From: Axinella damicornis
Lineage: Eukaryota > Porifera > Demospongiae > Axinellida > Axinellidae
NCBI GenBank assembly: GCA_963931865.1
Contig: OZ007510.1
Coordinates: 188,501-252,500, forward strand
Direction of reading: 5' to 3'
DNA length: 64,000 nt
Shown here one piece after another: positions 56,001 to 64,000 of the stretch (the stretch's first letter is position 1; each line of letters opens with the position of its first letter). The notes beneath the pieces are model-generated. The model ran no database searches. It was not told where the DNA came from and was given only the letters and a program-made list of their open reading frames with translations. The translations under genes and the position numbers were made by a program.

Positions 56001-59000
56001 GAGAGACTCGGAGAAGCTGCCATTCAGTAATGACCCAGCTGCTACCAGGAGAGACTCAGAGAAGCTGCCATTCAGCAATGACCCAGCTGCTACCAGGAGA
56101 GACTCAGAGAAGCTGCCATTCAGCAATGACCCAGCTGCTACCAGGAGAGACTCGGAGAAGCTGCCATTCAGTAATGACCCAGCTGCTACCAGGAGAGACT
56201 CAGAGAAGCTGCCATTCAGTAATGACCCAGCTGCTACCAGGAGAGACTCAGAGAAGCTGCCATTCAGTAATGACCCAGCTGCTACCAGGAGAGACTCAGA
56301 GAATCTGCCAGTGGACAGTGACCCAGCTGCTACCAGTATGTTGGGCAAAGGAGACTCGCAGAAGCTACCAGTGGGCAATGGTATCCTTGTCACTCCTCAG
56401 ACGCAGGCAAGCAAGAATGACGTAGAAGCAACGAAATCCCCAAGTTCAGCTCAGAAACCGGACGATGTCTTGTTGGGTACCTCTCCCTGGATGGGAGTTG
56501 ACTGTAGTGGCGTGGAGGTGGGGAGTGGGAAGCAGGCACGGCAGACGGATCGAGCCACAGGTCAGGAGGAAGACCGGACACCAGCCAGCTCTCCACGGAA
56601 CAGGGAGATGGGCCAGAGAAGCAATGGCAGCCAGCAACCAACTGCTTCACAGCAGATCATCGGTGATCTTCAGCTTCCCTTCAACACCAGCACCCCCCAG
56701 ATGATGTTCCCCCTACCACCCAGGATGCATCCCCCGCCCGCTCCTGGTACCTCTACCTCAACCTCCCTGGTGCAGCAGCAGCTCACCGTGTGCATGCAGT
56801 GTCCCCTGCCACTGCCGCTGTGGCTGGTGAACGCCATGAGCAAGGTGCAGTCTTGTGGGGCCCACAACCCCGCCCCTAGCCATGGACTCAAGAACAAGAA
56901 GAGGGGAAACCGTGAGTTGTGTGTGTGTGTCTTGGCCTCACTCCAGGGCCATCCTCCCTCTGGTTGCCTCCCTGTCATCAGAGAGGACAGCCTGGGAACG
57001 AGGCCACTGGTGGGTAGTTGCTGTATGCACTGTAGTTAGTACTCCTTCATCTCTGCAGCTCGGGACCCCATCCACAGGCAGAAGAAACAGATGCCGTTTC
57101 ACTGTGAGTGGGAAATGTGCTCGGTTTGTCATATTCAACGTGTGTAATAATACTTCATCCCCCCCCACACACACACACACACATGCACATGTGCACCATC
57201 CACACGCACACCATCCACACGCACACCATCCACACACACACATGTGCTCATGCGTACCATCCACAAACGCACACCCACCCACCATCCATACAGATGCAGT
57301 GGTGAACCTTGAGCGGCTGATGTGTGGCCACCTGTTCCTCTCCACTGCCATTGCCATGTTCAGTGACCACTGGAACATACCTTCCCCAGCCGATCTCATC
57401 CCAGCAACCATTGAGGTAGGCATTGCAGACATACCACGTAGATTTTCACTAGACAGTCTCCATGATACCATACCTTATTAGGAGTATCCCCAATGCACAC
57501 ACACAGTACCTGACACAGTGCTACAACCCCCAGTTTGAGCAGGTGGTGACCCTCTACCACCAGCTGTGTGACAATGTCCGTGCCAACCCCCGGCAAGTGG
57601 ATCCGCTGCACCCCGCCTTTCCGCCAGCCCTCCTCCGACAAGAGTGCCAGTTTGTCGCACTCTTTGCACACATTTGCAGGACTAATGGGAGCATGGTACG
57701 TATGGCACATGATGACTCGCACACCGTGATCATCAGGATGCACTTCAGGCGTGCATCGTGGATCACCAGGATGCACTTCAGGCGTGTATCATGATGGTTG
57801 TCTTAGGCCCAACTTTGTGTGTTGTTAAGGTGGCGGGCAAGCAATGATACGCACGCGTGACCACGCAATAATTGGAGGCGTGGTTCGAGTTCCGAATCAC
57901 CGCTCTCGAGCGCTCCAGCAGCAGCCATCCAAGATGCTGTGCCACCTTTCTTCTTCCAAGGCTGTTGGGCATCCATTGACAGCGTGTCTAGTAGGGCTGA
58001 GCGATTGTGGATTTTCCAGCATCACAATTATTGTATCCATATATATAATCACGATTATTGATGATTATGCCATTTGAAGGAGACCTGCATACACCATTCA
58101 AAGTCGCAAGGCCACTGTGGACAGAAGCCATGATGGACAGAAGCCACAGTTGACAGAACCAACCCACAGAAGCCGTGGTCATGCCATGGTCACGCGTGGC
58201 CATGGCTTCTATCCAAGGCTTCTGTGGGTTGGTTCTGTCAGCTGTGGCTTCTGTCCATCATGGCTTCTGTCCACTGTGGCCTTGTGACTTTGAATGGTGT
58301 GCTTATGTAGTCGTAGTCCTGATTATTGTATTCACAATCCTGCTAAGTATATTCATGAAAACCCATATGCACTTTGTGTGTGTGACTAACATTGCAGTGG
58401 AATCACTATCGGGATGCTTAGAGATAATCACGATTAATCGCATAATCGAAATAATCGCTCAGCCCTAGTGTCTAGTTGAGCGCTACGTTATACGTACTTC
58501 GTACCGTGACAACGCCAGCTGCAAATCTCGGCGAAATACAGCACTGTTTTTTCTGTACGTCTCAAAACTCAGCTGAACGTATTTAGCTAAAATGTTCTTC
58601 GCAGGCAGCTCTTCCACTGGTTACTCGAGGGGGCTACGTTGTCATATGGCGTAGAACGAACGTCTCATCGTGGTTTCTCCTCTGCAAGATGTACAAAAAC
58701 AGGAAAATTGACCTCGCGATAGCACTGTTAACTCCGTATCCGGCTAGTTCGAAAGCGTACTTACATTAACTCAACGTAGCCCCCTCCAGACTGGGCCTGT
58801 CTTGATCCTGAGAAAGAACAGTAGCAGTAGCTTGCGTGCAATGAAACTGAGACGTACAGAAAAATTATTTAATTCCGTCAATACCGAATAATTCGCTGTC
58901 TCCGTTGTTTGCTGCTCAGAACATCCTGGCTTGGTACATAAGTAGCACTTACCATGAAGTGTTTGATTACCACATTTGGTTTCCATTCATGGCAGGACTT

Positions 59001-61138
59001 GCAAGTTACAACATGTTTTACATGACATCATTATTAATTCCAAAATCACTTGCCCGCCACCTTAATCAGTAAACTGCTACTCATCATTTCCAAACTCACA
59101 AACACTGTACACTTTCACAGACACACTTACTACCCGAGCTGACGAAGGCCCTCCACCAGGCCATCCTGGCACAGGGCATGAAGTTTCACAGACTAGCCGC
59201 ACTGTGGTGAGCCACACATTATCATGATGGCTTCACCTGTAGCTGCCATCCATCACAGTGTGTCATGTTCTCTCTCCCCAGTCGTTTGTTCACCGCAATG
59301 TGCCGGTTGCAGGGAGAACATGACCGTGTGTTGTTCCTCTGCTTCGACCTGGTGAGGAAGCCCCTGGGGCCTAACGAGTACCCATTGTTCCCCGGTATTG
59401 GAAGCATCTGGCCCAGAGCCCTCTCAAGGAGGGTGGGGGTCAGGCTGGTGGAGAGGAACCAGGTCTTGCCACTTGGTGAGAATGCCTTCTGTTTAACACC
59501 GTGTGCTGACTGCTGTTACTGCCTCCTCTTCCTCCATGTGTGCACACACCCCCCAGGACTAGAGGAGCAGCCCCTGACCTACACACTGGAGTTCATTGTG
59601 GTCTCCATGTTCAGGAAGCAGGGCGACAAGACACAGGAGTCGGTGAGTCAGTAGCTCATGTTGGCTGGCTCATAATCTAATCATGCTCCATGGAGTAGGG
59701 ATGGATGTACTATGATATGGCCAATATTGAGATGCCACCTGTTAATTACCTCATTTCACTGACACTAGCAACACACTTATAAAAGCAGGTGTGTCAGCCG
59801 CCGGAGCACAATAGCCAGTAGTAGGAAGCATGGGAGCATAGCATAATGGCCTGATTTTTGAGCATAATTCACCCAGGCCTAACCCAGAATTGATCTCAGA
59901 AGGCCAGTGAAAATTCCTGAGGCATGCCACCAGACCGCCCTAGCTCAACAGTGCCCACATCATTCAAGTTTCACCGCCGGACCAACCAAACATTGGTCCT
60001 CTAGTAATTACTCACATGGAGTCTTGAGATACTTCCTCACTGGTGTCCACATTACAATGTACCTTATTCTACAGCTTCTCAAGAATATGCACATCCTCTG
60101 CAAGTGGAGTCAGGTAAGAGATGTTCAGCTCAGTACAGTGGTAATGCTGGAATGAGCTCTCACTTATTTGTTCTGTGTCCCACCTCCCCCCCCCCCCCCC
60201 CCCAAAAAAAAATAATAAATAAATAAATAAATAAATAAATCACCCTCAGGTTCCTACCCCAGTGACCAGCTTGGTACGGGCTCTGGTGGAGGTGCTCAAA
60301 GCCAGCCAGAAAGTCTACATTGATAGCCCTCCTCCTGGGCAGATCCCCTGGCGGAGGCCCCGCCCCAGTGCCCTTGCTTTCCACACCGTCCACTGCCTGA
60401 GGCTGCTCACCTGGCACCAGGGCTGGGTGTGGACCAACGACGTGCTGATCAGAGCCCACCTGTGGCCCCTCCTGCAGCAGTGGAACAGCAGTGCAGACAG
60501 CGTCAGGGAGGCAACCATTGTGTGCACCATGAGGCTAATAGGTTAGTCGTTTGGTAGACAACGTTCCAAGTGGTGTTGCTAATGCTAATTCTAACCTAAG
60601 TGGTCAGTGTAGTTGGCTTAGTAGCAGCTAGATGCTGGAAAACACTAGTGTGCATCCTTTGGAGGGGGTGTATGTCTCTGGTGACAACAAGGACTTGATA
60701 TCGCGATCTTCTTGTCTGCAGGATTCATTGGGCAGCTGGGGGTTTCCCAGGACCCCCAATCCTCTTCCATCGCACAGCTGCAGAGGGTCCTCATCGCTCT
60801 GCTGCAGCAGAGCACCAGCAAGAAGGAAGGTGGGCACTACAGAGCAGTGTTTGGCACCGACAATGACCTCTATTGCTGTCATTAAGTTAAGCTTACACTG
60901 GCCTCTCCAAAGATTGAGTACCTTCTTTCCCTCCCTTTTTCACACACACCTAGTCTCTCTGCCTATCCAGCTAGCTGCAGCAGACTCTCTCCTGGAGCTC
61001 TGTCCACCCTCTCACACTCGTGCACAGGAGGCCATGACAGCCATCAACACATGGCTTGGGACACAGTGCCGACAGCCGGCAGGAATGGTGCTGGCACAGG
61101 AGTTCAACAGTAGACTGCAGCCTTACCTCCACGTGTGA
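50092..61138 (+). CDS. ICE1: ICE1 (little elongation complex subunit 1) homologue
   Basis: 18 exons: 50092-50151, 50288-50373, 50532-50649, 50751-50831, 50992-51098, 51240-51301, 51389-54561, 54967-56911, 57059-57103, 57294-57415, 57453-57695, 59121-59206, 59282-59475, 59557-59642, 60075-60113, 60250-60541, 60722-60829 and 60954-61138. They total 7032 nt and give 2343 aa (human ICE1 2266). The N-terminal ~170 aa are coiled coil (NELIVRY-like DELIVRYQVRARECEQYK onward). The middle ~1700 aa are disordered, with several internal repeats. The C-terminal helical region carries the family match: LERLMCGHLFLSTAIAMFSD, WVWTNDVLIRAHLWPLLQQW, MRLIGFIGQLGVSQ and IQLAAADSLLELCPPS. ICE1 is the scaffold of the little elongation complex (with ELL and ICE2) that supports snRNA gene transcription in the nucleus. 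The stretch 54562-54966 is treated as an intron but is open in frame. Confidence 0.87.
53370..53610 (+). repeat. Coding repeat: RADEKETIDSG units in ICE1
   Basis: About eight 30-33-bp units encode Ser-Gly-Arg-Ala-Asp-Glu-Lys/Arg-Glu-Thr-Ile-Asp, a highly acidic tract in the disordered middle of ICE1. Confidence 0.85.
53611..54010 (+). repeat. Coding repeat: ETVDSGGEEEGEIIDKGE units in ICE1
   Basis: Seven to eight copies of a 54-bp unit encode 18 residues each, ~45% Glu/Asp. They lie immediately after the previous acidic repeat and continue the polyacidic region. Confidence 0.9.
54562..54966 (+). other. In-frame (possibly retained) intron of ICE1
   Basis: 405 bp (135 codons) are bounded by AAG|GTACCT and CTCTCCGACAG|GAT with a good polypyrimidine tract, yet open in the reading frame of the flanking exons. 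It consists mainly of CACACACCACCATACACAGC repeats that would encode Thr/His/Ala-rich sequence. Either an ordinary intron that happens to be open, or an exonic intron giving two isoforms. Confidence 0.65.
55480..56330 (+). repeat. Coding repeat: 16-residue NDPAATRRDSEKLPFS array in ICE1
   Basis: About 17 nearly identical 48-bp units encode Asn-Asp-Pro-Ala-Ala-Thr-Arg-Arg-Asp-Ser-Glu-Lys-Leu-Pro-Phe-Ser. More diverged units lie before (from ~55080) and after. Codon-level differences (GGAGAC TCG/TCA, AGTAAT/AGCAAT) are shared between blocks, indicating block duplication. Each unit has an RRDS motif. Confidence 0.95.
57829..59061. mobile_element. TTAA-flanked non-autonomous DNA transposon (piggyBac/Kolobok-like)
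   Basis: The terminal inverted repeats GGTGGCGGGCAAG (57829-57841) and CTTGCCCGCCACC (59049-59061) are perfect over 13 bp and flanked on both sides by TTAA (57825-57828 and 59062-59065), the target of piggyBac and Kolobok transposases. The 1.23-kb interior has no recognisable transposase and contains a nested hAT-like MITE. It lies in ICE1 intron 11. Confidence 0.8.
57992..58467. mobile_element. hAT-like MITE nested in the TTAA element, 8-bp TSD GTGTCTAG
   Basis: The ends TAGGGCTGAGCGATT and AATCGCTCAGCCCTA are inverted, with a perfect 8-bp duplication GTGTCTAG at 57984-57991 and 58468-58475. The 476-bp interior contains a large palindrome (58085-58305) made of AGAAGCCATGATGGACAGAA-type sequence and its complement, able to form one long stem. 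Confidence 0.93.
60186..60240. repeat. Poly-C, A-run and (AAAT)n in ICE1 intron 15
   Basis: CCC...CAAAAAAAATAATAAATAAATAAATAAATCA upstream of the acceptor CACCCTCAG at 60249. A simple-sequence patch. Confidence 0.85.
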
Positions 61139-61443
61139 CGACCATGGAACATTTCTGAAATTTATATCACTTTTATGAGCTAAGCATCCGATTACATTGA
61201 CATGATTACATTCATTGAACGATGCATCTAGCCTCCTTAATCAGATTTGATTTGGGCTGATTACCACTTAATCAGCTGCCAATCAGCTAGGGTTTAAATT
61301 GTGGAGTTGCCCCACGTGGCACAGCTCCATGCAAATGCACATGGATTGCAGGGTTTCCATTACATTATGTAATTGACATTCTATCTTCAAACCCCAATGT
61401 AAAAATTGCTTTCAGTATTCTATGAAAACATGCAGGCTGCATG

Positions 61444-61529
61444 TAGCCTCGTTCCCAGGCTCCTCCCCAGCTGTTTTGTCGCATACTGTACAGTATGTGA
61501 CAAAAAGCTGGGGAGGAGACACGAGGCTA
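61444..61529. mobile_element. Hairpin MITE of the TAGCCTCGTTCCCA family
   Basis: TAGCCTCGTTCCCAGGCTCC at the left and GGAGGAGACACGAGGCTA at the right, with inner arms CTCCCCAGCTGTTTTGTC / GACAAAAAGCTGGGGAG. It is 86 bp and almost fully palindromic. Confidence 0.8.
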
Positions 61530-62136
61530 GGCTGCATACACAAAATAACAGTGCACATGTACAATAATGGCCAGACAATACAAATGTGTCTAAAAGACGT
61601 GCATGCAGGTGGGAGATGAGAAACTAACATACGGCACCTGTAGAAACTGGGCATCAAATTAATGTCAAAACCACAATCTTTCTGGGTAGAATATCCATGC
61701 ACGACTCAAGGTGCTTCACTTAGGATCTTCCACATTTATGCTTTGAGCATTATGCCAGAACAATCGGTGAATAAGGTCACGTGATAGGTGGCCTTTTAGT
61801 CAAAACTACCTCATTGGGCTGAAAAGCATGCAAGTGTGCCCTCCTTGTTCAGCCATCATCAGCAGCTGTTGAGAAAGGTTTCCAGTTCTGAACAACTCAT
61901 TTTGCAAGCAACAGGAACACTCTATACTGAATCGTCCATACAACAAATGTTTGATGAAATTATTATTAGTAGCAAGAGAATGGCATAATGGGTAAATGTG
62001 GAAGAGCCTAGCTACACTCCTCATGCCCGTAGCCAGGGGGGTCAGTGGAACACCCATAGAGCCAACTGAGCAGTAAGTTGAGTAACAGAGAAATCATAAT
62101 AGTATGCAAGTGATTATACACAGGCAGAATACTGAC

Positions 62137-62663
62137 TAGGCCTTGACAAATTATGCTAGCATAATAATAGGTACTCAAGAGCATAACATTAAGGAAATTA
62201 TGCTGGAATAATAGGCATAAATATCCAGACCTGTGAGAATAATAGGCTACAATACTTATAATTGAAGCTGTACTAAACAGCATGCTTGCTCAGACTCGCT
62301 GGTGTGCAGGCCTATCTCGCAAAGCCACACCCTCACACTAAACATTAGCATGCAAACTGATTCTACATCTTATACTGGTTCAGCCATCCTCTGAAGCTGT
62401 AGAGCGAATGTTCACCATCTTGCAAGACTCCTTTATCCATATATCAACAACAGTCATCGCCAGAGAAATAATATGCTCCTGTACAATGTATATATGCTGC
62501 AGTACAAGAATGCTGAGTGAAGAATAGTGTTGACAAATTATGCTAGCATAATTTTGAGAATAATAGGACAACTTCAAAGCATAATAGGCATTAATGCTGA
62601 GAATAAGGGAATAGAATAATATTAATAGGGCAGAAAAAAAGCATAATTATTTGTCAAGGCCTA
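62137..62663. mobile_element. hAT-like MITE, 8-bp TSD ATACTGAC
   Basis: The left end TAGGCCTTGACAAATTATGC and right end GCATAATTATTTGTCAAGGC-CTA form inverted repeats (one small gap). The flanking ATACTGAC at 62129-62136 and 62664-62671 is a perfect 8-bp duplication. An internal second copy of the subterminal TTGACAAATTATGCTAGC occurs near 62529. A decayed relative lies at 24334-24644 and a solo end near 59850-59880. Confidence 0.92.
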
Positions 62664-63074
62664 ATACTGACCTCACCCTCCTTCCTAAACTTATGTACGA
62701 GCGTGTTCATCTCACAGAAATCCCACTCTCTCTTCCAACTATCATCGAATTGGCCTTGCCTCTTCAGTCAGCAAAGCTGCTTGACCTCTGCTTGAACTCT
62801 GGCATACCTTAGGCTCACCCGACTTGACTTCAGTCTCACCACGGGCCAGACTTCACAATCGTCTGGGAACGAGACTGGACAAATTTCACCAGGTCTACAG
62901 AAGGTAAGCGCAGGTTTCATGCCAGCACCTGCTCCTGGAGCTTTCTGACCTCCAGTTTGTGTTGAGCTCTAGTCTGTGACATGTCGTTAGTGTGTATAGT
63001 GTACGTGACCTTTGAACCGCGGGGCGCGCGCAACCGGAAACGGGCTTAAATACTGAATTTGTAGCAAGTTTTGG

Positions 63075-63363
63075 CGGGATGTCGGGATGGCACACTCGCT
63101 AAGCACTTGCTTTACAGCCTGGGGGTTGAGTGTTCGCCTCCCCAATAACCGAGTACGAGTCTGGGCCACTCCGTACACACCGGTTCCTGACTTCCCCGCC
63201 TAGCAGCCGGAGTACGCCGGTTCCCATCTGACCACCGAAGCTAAAGGTGTTCTGGTAGAAAGCAGGTTAGCCTCCTGTGATTCCAGTCACGCCTATCCAG
63301 CGCTCCTGAGGCTTACACTTCGGTGTCCGACCTGTCACGGAGGGATGGGTGTGTTGCTAGGTT
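63075..63363 (+). mobile_element. tRNA-derived SINE, head and body
   Basis: GGGATGGCACACTCGCTAAG (box A-like) and GGTTGAGTGTTCGCCTCC (box B-like, ~40 nt further) make a tRNA-related head at 63083-63146. The body (63225-63362) is shared with the second copy at 63714. A T/C-rich tail follows. No target duplication was resolved. Confidence 0.6.
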
Positions 63364-63713
63364 TGTTTTTTTCTTCTTCTTTTTTTCATTTTCTTTTTTT
63401 TTTCCTCATGAGGGAGGCTGCTGGGCTTGGTTTTTATTTTCTCATGATGGAGGCTGCTGAGCGTGATGCTTTATTTATTTTTGGTTGCTTTTCTTTGTCT
63501 GTATTTGGGAGGGAGGCTGCTTATGTTAGTCTTGGTTGGTAGCCTCAAACAATGGTGTGCATCAATAATTATAATGAATGCTACGTATACATGAAACCTT
63601 GTTCCCCTCGGCCTTTTTGTGGTGGTCTATGCTCATGGGAGTCTTGGGATGGCAAGGCCGAGTCAGTGTAACGTCCATGTCTCATTTGAAGGTCTCTCTG
63701 CTACTACTAGTAC

Positions 63714-63851
63714 CATCTGACCACCGAAGCTAAAGGTGTCTGGTTGAAAGTAGGTTAGCCTCCTGTGATTCCAGTCACGCCTATCCAACGCTCCTGAGGC
63801 TTACACTTTGGTGTCTGACCTGTCACGGAGGGATAGGTGTGTTGCTAGGTT
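63714..63851 (+). repeat. Second copy of the SINE body
   Basis: 138 bp from CATCTGACCACCGAAGCTAA to GTGTGTTGCTAGGTT, about 94% identical by eye to 63225-63362, again followed by a T-rich tail (TTTTTTTTAGG). It lacks the tRNA-like head, as in a 5'-truncated insertion. Confidence 0.8.
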
Positions 63852-64000
63852 GACTTTTTTTTAGGATTGTTTTTTTTTTTTTGTTGTTTGTCAGTTATTT
63901 TTTTTATTTGTTTCTTTTTAAACTTTCCTTTCAAAATTGCCTTATTAAAATAATTGCCTTATTAAAAAATAATTATAGTCTCTTGGTCCGAGTTTTCAGT

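Larger units (their letters stand above)
61139..64000. other. Right edge: repeats, no recognised gene
   Basis: Beyond the ICE1 stop there is no exon I can name. Contents: hairpin MITE (61444-61529), hAT-like MITE (62137-62663), a tRNA-derived SINE-like head (63075-63150) and a duplicated ~138-bp SINE body (63225 and 63714). The remaining sequence is A/T-rich and unassigned. Confidence 0.6.

Noticed and set aside
54951..56393. 480-aa minus-strand frame
   Set aside because: It is the antisense of the 48-bp coding repeat of ICE1.
57828..57915. tRNA gene suggested by GGTTCGAGTTCC
   Set aside because: The box B-like motif is present, but no cloverleaf can be formed; the sequence is the left end of the TTAA transposon.

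Overview
The window is nuclear DNA from an animal. It has spliced genes with short introns and canonical GT-AG (some GC-AG) junctions, a eukaryotic tRNA-Ala, and orthologues of metazoan genes (ICE1, RDM1, GTPBP1/2, a SERTA-domain protein, a Slo1/BK channel). Compact gene spacing, dense minisatellites and many short inverted-repeat transposons point to an early-branching invertebrate. A demosponge is my best guess, but that is inference: no species-diagnostic gene is present.

Layout: (1) 1-1.3 kb holds a satellite and unassigned sequence. (2) 1.3-9.6 kb holds the first two exons of MCM5 (-), head-to-head with LRRC47 (+), then a GTPBP1/2-type GTPase (-) whose fifth intron carries a tRNA-Ala(CGC) gene and a transposon with an Ulp1-protease fragment. 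(3) 10-16 kb holds a SERTA-domain gene (-) and a phosphoglycolate/pyridoxal phosphatase (+). (4) 16.6-19.6 kb holds an apparently intronless BK-type potassium channel (-). (5) 19.6-27.4 kb has no gene that I can recognise; it holds satellites and hAT-like MITEs. (6) 27.4-40.4 kb holds DPH6 (-), RDM1 (+) and a D-2-hydroxyacid dehydrogenase (+). (7) 40.5-61.1 kb holds PAN2 (-) head-to-head with ICE1 (+). (8) 61.1-64 kb holds MITEs and SINE-like repeats.

Exon models for LRRC47, GTPBP1/2, the phosphatase, RDM1, the dehydrogenase, PAN2 (23 exons, 1152 aa) and ICE1 (18 exons, 2343 aa) were built by hand from splice signals, reading phase and resemblance to known families. Each closes in frame from ATG to stop. 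DPH6 closes only if one tentative 35-nt exon is accepted.

The genes do not form one pathway. They are mostly housekeeping genes: replication licensing, eEF2 diphthamide synthesis, mRNA deadenylation, snRNA transcription, metabolite repair and DNA-damage response. Three divergent pairs share promoter regions of 161-232 bp (MCM5/LRRC47, DPH6/RDM1, PAN2/ICE1). RDM1 and the dehydrogenase lie 36 bp apart on the same strand.

The most unusual property is the intronic minisatellites. In PAN2 introns 6 and 10 and DPH6 intron 8 the repeat unit contains the neighbouring 5' splice site (PAN2) or a 3'-splice-site-like motif next to the real one (DPH6), so each array is a series of potential decoy splice sites.
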